Shown: in pieces, positions 7,726 through 15,875 of the stretch
Numbering within the stretch: the stretch's first letter is position 1
Layout of the letters: each line of letters begins with the position of its first letter
DNA from: Nocardia elegans NBRC 108235
GTDB taxonomy: Bacteria > Actinomycetota > Actinomycetes > Mycobacteriales > Mycobacteriaceae
Reading direction: 5' to 3'
Length of the DNA stretch: 64,000 bases
Assembly: GCF_001612845.1 (NCBI RefSeq)
Contig: NZ_BDBF01000013.1
Span: 111,053 to 175,052, forward strand
Program-made: the position numbers and the translations under genes
The notes under the pieces: generated by a model
Told to the model about the DNA's origin: nothing
Database searches by the model: none
Seen by the model: only the letters and a program-made list of their open reading frames with translations

Positions 7726-8603
7726 GCTCTGTACTCCTCTAGCACCGCTTGCAACAATGCCCTGGACTCAGTCGCGCTGAGTGCGGCGTTCCGGATGCTC
7801 GAAACCGCTGCTCGGTATTGCTCGATCTCGTCGGACTTGTCCAGGTACAAAGCGCCAGTGTAGCCCTCGACGTAGGCGACGGGCGGCTCGGTGAGCGCCG
7901 GGTTCGGGTGGTGGGGGAATTCGAGCAACACGAACGAACCGGCCTGTAGACCGAGGTAGCCGCCGGTTGTGAGAGGCACGAGGCTGATGGATACGTTGGG
8001 GCGGTTGGCGAGATCGATCAGATGGCTTACTTGGTCCGCCATTACTGCTCGACCGCCGATGTGGTGGCGCAGCGCCGCCTCGCTGAGCATTACATCCAGC
8101 GTGAAGTCATCGGTCGAATCTTCCAAGCGTCGTTGTCGTTTGGTCAGAAGCTCGACGTGTCGCTCGATCTCCTCATCGGTGACGCCGGGATCGAACGCGA
8201 GAGCAATCGCGCGCCGGTATTCGGCCGTCTGCACCAGACCTGGCAACAATGTCAGCTGAAACGATGTGATGCGTCGTGCCGACTGTTCGAGGCCGATGAA
8301 CAGGCCGACATAGTTCACGATCTCCTCGCTGTACGACTGCCACCAACCCTCCTTTCGTGACTGCTCGGCAAGCCACAGCAATGCTGTCCGGTCGTCCTCA
8401 GTTGCCTCGTACACATCGCACAAGGCTCGGATGATTATCTTCTTGATTTGGCTGCCTTGGCCAGTTTCCAAGCGCCACAACGTATGTGTGCTGATCTCGG
8501 AAAGCTGGGCGGCCTTGTCGCGCGTCAGCTTCGCTGTCTCGCGGAGTTCGACCAAGCGGCGGGCGAGAAGGCGACGGGGCAGCGTCGTTGTCTGTGCGGG
8601 CAT
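7722..8603 (-). CDS. HTH (Xre-type) DUF5753 regulator, WhiJ-like
   Basis: 293 residues. An N-terminal Xre helix-turn-helix (about 10-65: LRETAKLTRDKAAQLSEIST, then LWRLETGQG) precedes the DUF5753 ligand or partner domain from about 95: VNYVGLFIGLEQSARRITSF, LLPGLVQTAEYRRA and the closing GALYLDKSDEIEQYR. ATG 8603 has GAGGTGG seven bases upstream. It forms an operon with the overlapping DUF397 gene. The upstream region contains a TGCAAATCATCTGC element resembling the motif found at the second such locus at 60 kb. It probably autoregulates. Confidence 0.9.
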   Translation of the reverse strand: MPAQTTTLPRRLLARRLVELRETAKLTRDKAAQLSEISTHTLWRLETGQGSQIKKIIIRALCDVYEATEDDRTALLWLAEQSRKEGWWQSYSEEIVNYVGLFIGLEQSARRITSFQLTLLPGLVQTAEYRRAIALAFDPGVTDEEIERHVELLTKRQRRLEDSTDDFTLDVMLSEAALRHHIGGRAVMADQVSHLIDLANRPNVSISLVPLTTGGYLGLQAGSFVLLEFPHHPNPALTEPPVAYVEGYTGALYLDKSDEIEQYRAAVSSIRNAALSATESRALLQAVLEEYRA

Positions 8604-8635
8604 GCATCCACCTCGTTGACGGAAGTCATTGGATC

Positions 8636-8654
8636 ATTGCAGATGATTTGCACT
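8636..8654. promoter_or_regulatory. Operator-like element upstream of the HTH-DUF5753 gene
   Basis: On the minus strand it reads AGTGCAAATCATCTGCAAT, with GCAAAT and ATCTGC as imperfect arms. It differs by a one-base gap from the TGCAAGTACATCTGC motif repeated in the 58-62 kb island. It is 33-51 bp upstream of ATG 8603. A second TGCA-rich imperfect palindrome (centre CTAG, about 8679-8692) lies just beyond it. Confidence 0.4.
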
Positions 8655-8797
8655 GATTTGAGTTGCCATGAATCGTAATGCAACTAGTGCAGTTTGGGCT
8701 CGGGCAATGGTGTACTCGGTGTGTGCATGCGGGCGGGGCGGCCGACCTGGCAATCCGTAAGCACCTCAACCACATCCCCGTCGTCGGAAGCCCGAAC

Positions 8798-9463
8798 ATG
8801 ACGAAAATGCCCATGCTCGATCAGCAGGTCACACAATGCGACACCGATGAAGGACGACGAAATCGTGAGCGCCCCAGAGCTATCGGAATAATACGACCCA
8901 GTGTGTCTGGTGCGGACACGTCGCGGCATGCGCTCGCGATCGAACGCCATGCCGAGCGGCTGGGGTATGACTACGTCTACACCGTTCGTCCGCCCGAGGA
9001 TCGGCCGGACCCCGTCGGTTACGGTCTGGCGATCGCCCTCGGTATGGACGCCGCGGCGGTCGTGGTCTACGACTTGACCACCGTCGATCACAGTCCGGCG
9101 CGGGTGTGCGATTGGTGTGATCTGGAAACGGTGTGCCCGCCGGAGACGTGGGCGCGCAGCCCGATCGCACCGGAGCATGCCGGCCTGCCACACCCGCTGA
9201 CCGAGTCGATCGCTTGGCGAATCATGCAGCAGCACAAGGGTTGTAGCGCCCATCGGTGTCCCCGCAAAGCCGCCGCATTCGGGTTTCTCGTGCGGGCCGG
9301 GAAGGTTGTTCCTCCGGCTCGCACGTTGCGCGAGCGTGCCGCGGCGCGCGGTATCCGGCTCGACCCGATCGGCAGCGAGCTGCCGGTGGCGACGGGCGCG
9401 GACCTCGGCACCCTACTGAGCGTGCTGGACGGGCTGGTCGCCGATATGCGGGAACGGGGGTAG
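8798..9463 (+). CDS. Resolvase-fold-like protein with cysteine-rich C-terminal half
   Basis: 221 residues if ATG 8798 (GGAAG upstream) is used; the frame is open back to 8678. The first half resembles the N-terminal domain of serine recombinases: RAIGIIRPSVSG parallels the R-x-S active-site strand and ERHAERLGYDYVYTVRP the following helix and strand. The arginines of the usual DRLGR helix are missing (VVVYDLTTVDHSPA). The second half has CDWCDLETVCPP and CSAHRCPRKAAAF, perhaps a metal site, and no DNA-binding tail. Enzymatic recombination is doubtful. It abuts the next gene and is probably cotranscribed with it. Not a named family I recognise. Confidence 0.55.
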   Translation: MTKMPMLDQQVTQCDTDEGRRNRERPRAIGIIRPSVSGADTSRHALAIERHAERLGYDYVYTVRPPEDRPDPVGYGLAIALGMDAAAVVVYDLTTVDHSPARVCDWCDLETVCPPETWARSPIAPEHAGLPHPLTESIAWRIMQQHKGCSAHRCPRKAAAFGFLVRAGKVVPPARTLRERAAARGIRLDPIGSELPVATGADLGTLLSVLDGLVADMRERG

Positions 9464-9742
9464 GTGGTGCCGGACGACAGGACCAGGCGTACCGAGGTGA
9501 ACGGCCTGGAAGCGGTGTGGACGATGAAGAAATACCGTCATATCGAGATCAGGCAGGCGAGCGACACGACCACCGGCGAGGTGATCGAGTTCGCGCCGGG
9601 CACCGATCTCGCGGCGGCACGAGAACAAACGTCGCGCCACTGGGCCGCTGTCTGGGATGGCGTCGCCCACCAGATGTGGACCGAATGGATACCGGGCCAC
9701 CGCAATTCGCAGCCGACGCCCACGACCCGGTCGCTCGAATGA
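9464..9742 (+). CDS. Small conserved-looking protein between two resolvase-fold genes
   Basis: 92 residues from GTG 9464, which immediately follows the upstream TAG; ATG 9524 (MKKYRHIEIRQ) is an alternative start. No family is recognised. The sequence KYRHIEIRQASDTTTGEVIE followed by FAPGTDLAAAREQTSRHWAA suggests a small alpha/beta domain. Its stop overlaps the next start by four bases (ATGA), so it is embedded in a tightly coupled three-gene set. Confidence 0.6.
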   Translation: MVPDDRTRRTEVNGLEAVWTMKKYRHIEIRQASDTTTGEVIEFAPGTDLAAAREQTSRHWAAVWDGVAHQMWTEWIPGHRNSQPTPTTRSLE

Positions 9743-10059
9743 GCGCGGAGCCGGACAAATCGAAGTGGCCCAGGGCAATCGGATACGTTCGCTCCGATCT
9801 GGCGGGCGATCGACGAGCCGAAATCGAAGCCGCGATTCGTCGGCGCGCGACCGAGGCGGGTTATCGCCTGCTGGGGATCGTCGCCGACGTGCCGGTGCCT
9901 GAGCTGCTTCCCGCCCTGCGTCGCGTCGACGCGGTGGCGGTGATCGTCCACGACCTGGAGCATGTCGGCGGCAGTCCGCGATCGGTGTGCGGATTCGCGG
10001 CGCTGGTCACGGTGGAGCCCGCAGACATGTGGCGCTGGGGCTACCAGCCGGATTGGTAG
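9739..10059 (+). CDS. Short resolvase-fold-like protein, catalytically decayed
   Basis: 106 residues. WPRAIGYVRSDLAGDRRAE aligns by eye with the catalytic strand of serine recombinases, but the nucleophile position carries aspartate (R-S-D instead of R-x-S). The remainder, VDAVAVIVHDLEHVGGSPRS, parallels VVVYDLTTVDHSPARV in the gene at 8.8 kb, showing the two are paralogues. It ends after this single domain. ATGA overlap with the preceding gene implies translational coupling. Probably a regulatory or binding module, not a recombinase. Confidence 0.6.
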   Translation: MSAEPDKSKWPRAIGYVRSDLAGDRRAEIEAAIRRRATEAGYRLLGIVADVPVPELLPALRRVDAVAVIVHDLEHVGGSPRSVCGFAALVTVEPADMWRWGYQPDW

Positions 10060-10149
10060 TGCGGGTCGGTACCGCTCGTCGCGGTGAAGTGCGTGCGGTG
10101 GGCCGCTTCGGTGATTGCCGGTGCCCACAGTCCGCACACCCCGAATTTT

Positions 10150-10362
10150 TCGTGCAAACCTCCGCGGAAATGCGCGAAAACGGGCTGTTGCAGAATGCGA
10201 GCGGGTTTCCGCCATGACTTGGGTCACAGGTCCAGCTGGGCGGCAGAGGCAATATCGCGTCCCGAGGAAGGTCGTTTGGTCACCTGATGTGACGTCACTA
10301 TCGAGCCTTCGGCACATTCTGCAACAGCCCGAAAACCGCGAAAAGCGGCGGGGTTTGCACGA
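10150..10362. mobile_element. 213-bp inverted-repeat element (MITE-like)
   Basis: Two 47-bp termini face each other: 10151-10197 and 10315-10361. Each shares a perfect outer CGTGCAAACC and a perfect inner 17-bp block CGGGCTGTTGCAGAATG (10181-10197) with its complement at 10315-10331; the 20 bp between are not inverted copies. If the inner blocks are the true ends, the 6-bp word GAAAAC flanks both sides (10176-10181 and 10331-10336) as a possible target duplication. No coding sequence is inside; the 117-bp core holds a GTGACGTCAC palindrome near 10288. GGCTGTTGCA-type ends are common in insertion sequences. The family cannot be named from sequence alone. Confidence 0.6.
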
Positions 10363-10410
10363 TTAGTTCATCGTCACGGGCGCGGTTCGGCCGAGCGCAG
10401 CTACCCGGTG

Positions 10411-10670
10411 ACCTGCGAGCAGGGCGGGCGCCGGTGTGTTGCGCGATCTGCTGACCACCTGCACGGCCCGCGGATGGACGATCGATTCGATGGCGGTGCT
10501 GGGCCGGCGGGCCGATGTGGTGGCCTCGGAGACTCCCGCCGATCGGCTCGTCACGGTGGGGCTACGGCTCAGTGGGCCCGGGACCGTGACGCGGCCTCGA
10601 TCCTCGGGGTCATCAAGGAGGTGGTGCGGGTCGATGCCGGCCAGAACGAGGACGTGAACCGGATTCTGTT
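10411..10670 (+). pseudogene. Frameshifted C-terminal remnant of an MgtC/SapB-like protein
   Basis: One frame encodes AGAGVLRDLLTTCTARGWTI, then DRLVTVGLRLSGPG, the layout of the soluble C-terminal domain of MgtC-type membrane proteins; after about 10575 the similarity continues in another frame as AASILGVIKEVVRVDAGQNE. Neither frame alone is a complete domain and the membrane part is absent. The identification is by eye from short stretches and remains tentative. Confidence 0.4.
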
Positions 10671-10723
10671 CAGCCCGATCCGGATCCGCGACGCGCACGG
10701 CAGGCGTTGTTACCGTCGCTCGC

Positions 10724-11521
10724 ATGGATTTGCAGCTGAGCGGTAAGCGGGCCATCGTCACAGGCGGCAGTAAGGGAATCGGGCTGGCCGTCGCGCGCGG
10801 ACTCGCGGCCGAGGGCGTCGATGTGGTGATCGCCGCTCGATCCGCCGAACCGCTCGCGGCGGCCGCGCAGGCGCTCGCGCGGGAGAGCGGGCGGCGGATC
10901 GTGGCGGTGCCCACCGATACCGGCGACGACGACCAGGTGCGGGCGCTGGTCGAGCGCACCGTGGCCGAGCTGGGTGGGGTCGACATCCTGGTCAATGCCG
11001 CGGCCACGCCGTGGAGTGCCGGCTCGCCCGCGGATCTGAACGCCACCAGTGACGACATCGTGCGCCGCGAGGTCGAGATCAAGGTGCTCGGATACCTGCG
11101 CACCGCCCGCGCCGTCGCGCCGCATCTGATCGCGCAGGGCTGGGGGCGAATCGTCAATATCAGCGGACTCGGTGCGCGGCAAGCGAATTCGATCGCCCAG
11201 ACGGTGCGCAACGTCGGCGTTTCGGCCCTGACGAAGAATCTCGCGGACGAACTCGGCCCGCACGGGATCAACGTGACGGTCGTGCACCCGGGGCTCACCC
11301 GGACCGAACGACTCACCGGACGACTGGCCGACCAGGCCGCCGAATCCGGTGCCACCGTCGAAGAATTGGAGGCCGGTCTGGCCGCCAACTCGATCCGCCG
11401 GGTGATCGACGCCCGCGAGGTCGCCGATGTCGTCACCTTCCTGGCCTCGCCGCGCAGCATCGCGATCACCGGCGATGCCGTCGCGGCCGGCGGCGGCGTG
11501 CCGGGCCCCGTGTATTACTGA
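10724..11521 (+). CDS. SDR-family protein lacking the canonical catalytic Tyr/Lys
   Basis: 265 residues, normal SDR length. The cofactor loop TGGSKGIG is at about residues 14-21 and NAAATPWSAG takes the place of NNAG. The catalytic serine strand is NISGLG, but the expected YxxxK thirteen residues on reads TVRNV, so tyrosine and lysine are missing. The rest (ALTKNLADELGPHGINVTVV, HPGLTRTE) is a well-kept SDR C-terminus. The protein probably binds NAD(P) but either uses another mechanism or is non-catalytic. Single gene, convergent with a TetR gene. Confidence 0.85.
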   Translation: MDLQLSGKRAIVTGGSKGIGLAVARGLAAEGVDVVIAARSAEPLAAAAQALARESGRRIVAVPTDTGDDDQVRALVERTVAELGGVDILVNAAATPWSAGSPADLNATSDDIVRREVEIKVLGYLRTARAVAPHLIAQGWGRIVNISGLGARQANSIAQTVRNVGVSALTKNLADELGPHGINVTVVHPGLTRTERLTGRLADQAAESGATVEELEAGLAANSIRRVIDAREVADVVTFLASPRSIAITGDAVAAGGGVPGPVYY

Positions 11522-11549
11522 CGCGAAACCGCCTCGTACGCAGAGCGTT

Positions 11550-12161
11550 TCAGCCCCGATCGCCCTCGCACGCGGCCAGGAAATCGTCGACGATACGGGC
11601 GCAGTCGTCGCGCCCGGCGCGGCCGATGCCGGTGAGCCGCACGAAGACGATCGGCCCGACGAGCTGCGCCAGCACCGCCGTGAGATCCCGGTCGCCGAGC
11701 AGTGCGCGTGCCTGCGGGTCGTCGAACAGTTCGTCGAACGGGCGACGATAGGTGTCGATCAGATGAGTGCGCAGCGAACCGGCCCGCACGCCCTCGCCGT
11801 GCGCCTGCGCGTCCCCGGTCGCCAGCCACGCCAGCGTGGTCAGATGCAGCGGGACGTCGTTGATCGCCGCGGCCTGCCGGGTGAGCAGTTCGATCAGCCG
11901 CTCGCGCAGGGGACCCGCGTCCGGGATCTCGACCACCGGCGGCATCAGCTCTTCCAACGTCGCGGTACGCAACTGTGCCACCGTGTCGAAATGCCGGTAC
12001 AGCGTGGTGCGCGCGACGCCCGAACGCCGCGTCACCGCATCGATGGTGACCGCGTCGAGTCCGCCGTCGCGCAACAACTCGGTCGCGGCCGTCAGGAGGC
12101 GGCGACGCGAGCGCGCCTTGCGCGGATCGTCCTCGGATCCCATCGCGGCAGTCGATGTCAT
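11550..12161 (-). CDS. TetR-family repressor, divergent from an MFS pump
   Basis: 203 residues. The N-terminal helix-turn-helix is plain: RLLTAATELLRDGGLDAVTI, VTRRSGVARTTLYRHFDTVA. The C-terminal ligand domain is unclassified. ATG 12161 is preceded by GAGGAGG at 12 bases. It is divergent from a DHA2 efflux gene with 102 bp between starts, which hold a pair of inverted AGAAACGATACT sites; the standard arrangement for a repressor relieved by the pump substrate. A much longer frame runs upstream antisense to the pump gene and is spurious. Confidence 0.9.
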   Translation of the reverse strand: MTSTAAMGSEDDPRKARSRRRLLTAATELLRDGGLDAVTIDAVTRRSGVARTTLYRHFDTVAQLRTATLEELMPPVVEIPDAGPLRERLIELLTRQAAAINDVPLHLTTLAWLATGDAQAHGEGVRAGSLRTHLIDTYRRPFDELFDDPQARALLGDRDLTAVLAQLVGPIVFVRLTGIGRAGRDDCARIVDDFLAACEGDRG

Positions 12162-12205
12162 GGTCTCAGGATTCCTCCTCGGCAAGATCGGCGGCCGCAC
12201 GGGAT

Positions 12206-12252
12206 AGAAACGATACTGCGAGTAGCATAGCGAAACTGAAAGTATCGTTTCT
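12206..12252. promoter_or_regulatory. Paired operator half-sites for the TetR repressor
   Basis: AGAAACGATACT (12206-12217) and its exact complement AGTATCGTTTCT (12241-12252), spaced 35 bp start to start, lie between the divergent TetR and MFS starts. Perfect 12-bp arms with a 23-bp centre suggest two bound dimers or a looped site controlling both promoters. Confidence 0.7.
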
Positions 12253-12263
12253 CGGGAGGCGCG

Positions 12264-13850
12264 ATGAACGCAACCAAGACCGAGCTCGTTCCCGGGCGCA
12301 CCCGATGGGTGATCGTGGTGTCCTGCCTGGCCGTCGCGCTGGTCGTCGCGTCGATGGCCGCGCTCTACACCGCCCTGCCGCAGATCGCCTCGGCGACCGG
12401 TGCCACGCAGTCCCAATTGACCTGGATCATCGACGGTTACACGCTGGCGCTGGCATGTCTGGTACTGCCGGCCGGCGCTCTGGGCGACCGCTACGGCCGC
12501 CGCATCGTCATGATCATCGGGCTGGCGGTGTTCGCGATAGCCTCCGCGATCCCGCTGGTGGTCCACGGCCCGGAATGGCTGATCGGCTCGCGAGCGATCG
12601 CCGGAGTAGGTGCGGCACTGGTGATGCCGTCGACGCTGTCGCTGCTCACCTCCGGGGTGGAACCGGATCGCCGCAATGTCGCGGTCGGTATCTGGGCGGG
12701 CACGGTCGGCGGCGGCGCGGTCATCGGCATCCTGGGTTCCGGAGTGCTGCTGTGGCGCTGGTCGTGGCTGTCGATCACGCTCGCGATGGCGATCTCGGGT
12801 GCGATTCTGGCGGTCGCGGCGTGCACCGTTCCCGAATCGCAGGACGGCGAGCGCGCGCGCTTCGATCCCTGGGGAGCGGTGAGCGGGGCGGGCGCGGTGG
12901 GCCTGATCGTGATCGCGGCGCTCGAGGCCCCGCAACGCGGCTGGACCGATCCGATGGTGCTGGGCGCGGTGGTCGCCGGGCTGGCGGTCGGCGCGGCCTT
13001 CACGGTGATCGAATTGCGTGCCCAGCACCCACTTCTGGATGTGCGGCTGTTCGCCGGGCGTGGCTTCGGCGCCGGGACGCTGTCGGTGGCGGTGCAGTTC
13101 CTGGTCTCGTTCGGGCTGTTCATGGTGATCGTGCAGTTCTTCCAATTGATCCTGGGCTATTCGCCGCTGCTGTCGGCGGTCGCGATGGCGCCGATGATCG
13201 TGCCGATGGTGGCGCTGTCGGTGATCGCGCCGTGGCTGGCGCAGCGGTTCGGACTGCGGCTGCCCACCACGGTCGGTCTGGTCGTCGTCGGGATCGGCCT
13301 GTTGTGCCTGTCGCGGTTGACGTCCGCGAGCACGTTCGTGGATGTGCTGTGGCCGCTGCTGATCATGAGCACCGGCCTCGGCCTGGCCGCGGCGCCGGCC
13401 ACCGCGGCGATCGTGGACGGGGCGCCGGCGGACAAACAGGGGGTGGCGGCCGCGGTGAACGACGCCGCTCGCGAGATGGGCGCCGCGCTGGGGATCGCCC
13501 TGGCCGGCAGCGTGCTGGCGGCCGGCTACAGCCACCGCATGGCCGAGATCGCCGACCGGATTCCCGAACCGATCCGCGGGCCTGTCACCGGTTCGCTCGC
13601 GGGCGCGCTGGCCGTGACCGAACGCATCGGCCCGCAGGCGAAACCGCTTGCGGACCAAGCGAAATCCGCCTTCGCGCACGGGTTGCACCAGGCCACCCTC
13701 GTGCTCGGGGTGGTGACGCTGGTGATCGCGGCGATCCTCGGAGTGTGGGCGCCCTCTCGCGTGCGATCCGGTGCCGAATCGGAGGGGGCCGAATCGGCCG
13801 GGTCCGAATCCGCCGGCGCCGAATCGGCTGCCGGAGCGGGGCGGCGGTGA
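12264..13850 (+). CDS. DHA2-type MFS drug/H+ antiporter
   Basis: 528 residues with about 14 hydrophobic helices, the size and topology of EmrB/QacA exporters in the inner membrane. Motif A GALGDRYGRRIVMIIG lies after helix 2, and the conserved QLTWIIDGYTLALA in helix 2 is present. ATG 12264 follows GGGAGG. The C-terminal 25 residues are a Gly/Ala/Ser/Glu repeat (ESAG/ESEGA units) and probably disordered. Expression is likely controlled by the divergent TetR repressor. The substrate is not predictable. Confidence 0.92.
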   Translation: MNATKTELVPGRTRWVIVVSCLAVALVVASMAALYTALPQIASATGATQSQLTWIIDGYTLALACLVLPAGALGDRYGRRIVMIIGLAVFAIASAIPLVVHGPEWLIGSRAIAGVGAALVMPSTLSLLTSGVEPDRRNVAVGIWAGTVGGGAVIGILGSGVLLWRWSWLSITLAMAISGAILAVAACTVPESQDGERARFDPWGAVSGAGAVGLIVIAALEAPQRGWTDPMVLGAVVAGLAVGAAFTVIELRAQHPLLDVRLFAGRGFGAGTLSVAVQFLVSFGLFMVIVQFFQLILGYSPLLSAVAMAPMIVPMVALSVIAPWLAQRFGLRLPTTVGLVVVGIGLLCLSRLTSASTFVDVLWPLLIMSTGLGLAAAPATAAIVDGAPADKQGVAAAVNDAAREMGAALGIALAGSVLAAGYSHRMAEIADRIPEPIRGPVTGSLAGALAVTERIGPQAKPLADQAKSAFAHGLHQATLVLGVVTLVIAAILGVWAPSRVRSGAESEGAESAGSESAGAESAAGAGRR

Positions 13851-13987
13851 TCCGGTGTGTCGGTGCCGGCGTCACCGCGCCGGAGTAGGCGGGCGTGTTG
13901 TGATGGACGCGGGCCGGCCCGGTGTCGGCCACGCGCGGGCGTGAGCGTCGGTCCGCGCGGCGGAAGTCGAATCGAGGAGCGGCGGCG

Positions 13988-15022
13988 ATGGCGCAGGTGA
14001 ATGTGGCGGTGATCGGATACGGATTGTCCGGAGCGGTCTTTCACGCTCCCCTGATCGCCGCTGGCCCCCGGCTCCGGATGGCCGCGGTGGTGACCTCCTC
14101 GCCGGAACGAGCCGACCAGGCGCGCGCCGACCATCCCGGCGTGCGGGTATTCGCAACGGCCGACGAATTGTTCGGCACCGCAACGGATATCGATCTGGTG
14201 GTGATCGCGAGCCCCAACCGCACCCACGGACCACTGACGCTGCGGGCCGTGGCGGCGGGGCTGCCGGTGGTGGTCGACAAACCCTTCGCCCTGACCGCCG
14301 TCGAGGGCGAGGCGATGATCGAGGCCGCTCGGCGGGCCGGTGTCATGCTGACCGTCTTTCAGAATCGGCGCTGGGACAGCGACTTTCGCACGGTGCGCCG
14401 GCTGATGGCCGACGGCGCGCTGGGCGAGGTGCGCCGCTTCGAATCCCGCTTCGAACGCTGGCGCCCGCACATCAAGGGCGGGTGGCGAGAGGTCGGTGGC
14501 GCCGACGAAGGCGCCGGCATCCTCTACGACCTCGGCAGTCACCTGATCGACCAGGCGCTCGACCTGTTCGGCCCGGTCGAGGACGTCTACTGCGAGCTCG
14601 ACGCCCGCCGTCCCGGTGTGCTGGCCGACGACGATGCCTTCGTGGCGCTCACCCATGCCTCGGGTGTGCGGTCGCATCTGTGGATGAGTGCCGTTGCGCC
14701 ACAGCTGGGCCCGCGCTTGCGGGTGCTCGGCTCCGAGGCCGGGTATGTGTGTTACGGACTGGATCCGCAGGAGGCGGCACTGCGAGCCGGTCGTCGTCCC
14801 GGCGACGGACAGCCGTGGGGGAGTGTCGATCCCGTCGACTGGGGCCAGCTCGGCGCCGAAGGCGATCTGCGCCTGACCCCCAGCGAACCCGGCGCCTATC
14901 CGGATTTCTACGCCGGGGTCGCCGCCGCCCTGCTGGACGGCGGCGAACCGCCGGTGGACCCCGCCGATGCCGTGGCGGCCCTGCGCGTCATCGAGCGGGC
15001 GCGCGCGGTGGCGGCTCGATGA
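13988..15022 (+). CDS. Gfo/Idh/MocA-family oxidoreductase
   Basis: 344 residues, usual length. The N-terminal Rossmann motif VAVIGYGLSGAVFHAPLI, the VDKPFALT variant of the EKP motif (lysine retained), and DLGSHLIDQALDLFGP, which supplies the catalytic histidine/aspartate region, identify the family. Such enzymes interconvert a hydroxyl and keto group of a sugar or polyol with NAD(P). ATG 13988 has a GAGGAG site; the frame extends upstream to 13922 without support. Convergent with the DUF574 methyltransferase. Confidence 0.9.
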   Translation: MAQVNVAVIGYGLSGAVFHAPLIAAGPRLRMAAVVTSSPERADQARADHPGVRVFATADELFGTATDIDLVVIASPNRTHGPLTLRAVAAGLPVVVDKPFALTAVEGEAMIEAARRAGVMLTVFQNRRWDSDFRTVRRLMADGALGEVRRFESRFERWRPHIKGGWREVGGADEGAGILYDLGSHLIDQALDLFGPVEDVYCELDARRPGVLADDDAFVALTHASGVRSHLWMSAVAPQLGPRLRVLGSEAGYVCYGLDPQEAALRAGRRPGDGQPWGSVDPVDWGQLGAEGDLRLTPSEPGAYPDFYAGVAAALLDGGEPPVDPADAVAALRVIERARAVAAR

Positions 15023-15029
15023 ACGCCCG

Positions 15030-15875
15030 TCAGGGTTTGCGGGCGACGCCGCCGTAGGCGGCGATGTCGGCGGTGCGGCCGACCTCACGGGAATCGGGCT
15101 GCCACTGCGTGATGCAGGTGAAGCCGGGATCGACGAGCTCGAGTCCGTCGAAGGCCGCGGCGATTTCGGCGCGCGTGCGCGGATAATACGGCGTACCACC
15201 GGTTTTCGCGTATTCGGCGCACAGGTCGACATACGGTTGGCTGTCGTCGGTGCCGTCCCAGAGCACCAGATAGCTACCGGAGGGCACCGCCGCCAGCACC
15301 GTGCGAACGATGCGCAGCATGTCCTCGTAACTGCGGGCGTGACCGAGCACGCCCATGAACATGACGACCACCGGCTCCTGCAGATTCAGGATGGCGTGCG
15401 CCTCGGCGATGATTTTCTCCGGCTCGTGGAAATCGGCGTCGACGTAGGTCGTCACACCCTCCGGAGTGGTGCTGGTCAGCAGCGCGCGAGCGTGGGCGAG
15501 GACCAGCGGATCGTGGTCGACGTAGACCACCTTGGCATCGGGCGCGACGCTCTGAGCCACCTCGTGGGTGTTCTGCATCGTCGGCAAACCGGTACCGATA
15601 TCGAGGAATTGGCGGATTCCGGCCTCGCCGGCCAGATGGCGCACCGCCCGGATCAGGAATTGCCGCGACTGCACCGCCATGGTCGCGATATCGGGATCGA
15701 TCTGCAGACTCGCCTCACCGACGGCGCGATCGACCTCGTAATTGTCTTTGCCGCCCATCCAGAAATTCCAGATGCGCGCCGAGTGCGGAATATCGGTGCG
15801 GATCTGCGCCGGATCGTCGATGGCCATATGTGCTGAGCTCCCCGTAGGTGTGGGCGCCGCCGAACCGCGCGGCAT
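15030..15875 (-). CDS. DUF574 (SAV2177-like) SAM-dependent methyltransferase
   Basis: 281 residues. The family signature DIPHSARIWNFWMGGKDNYE sits near the N-terminus, then QFLDIGTGLPT (SAM motif I), VVYVDHDPLVLAHARALL and VVVMFMGVLGH; the closing YGGVARKP is also typical. These actinobacterial proteins are predicted methyltransferases of unknown substrate, abundant near HTH-DUF5753/DUF397 genes. ATG 15875 or Met17 (15827) may be the start. A paralogue lies at 58.8 kb beside a DUF397 gene; here none is adjacent. Confidence 0.9.
   Translation of the reverse strand: MPRGSAAPTPTGSSAHMAIDDPAQIRTDIPHSARIWNFWMGGKDNYEVDRAVGEASLQIDPDIATMAVQSRQFLIRAVRHLAGEAGIRQFLDIGTGLPTMQNTHEVAQSVAPDAKVVYVDHDPLVLAHARALLTSTTPEGVTTYVDADFHEPEKIIAEAHAILNLQEPVVVMFMGVLGHARSYEDMLRIVRTVLAAVPSGSYLVLWDGTDDSQPYVDLCAEYAKTGGTPYYPRTRAEIAAAFDGLELVDPGFTCITQWQPDSREVGRTADIAAYGGVARKP

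Noticed and set aside
8798..10362. Possible prophage or integrative element (resolvase-fold genes plus inverted repeat)
   Set aside because: No integrase, phage structural or replication gene, no tRNA or attachment site; the resolvase-like proteins lack active-site residues.
11550..13688. 712-residue minus-strand frame
   Set aside because: Only its 3' third (11550-12161) is the TetR gene; the rest is antisense to the MFS exporter, Arg/Gln/His-rich and without domains.
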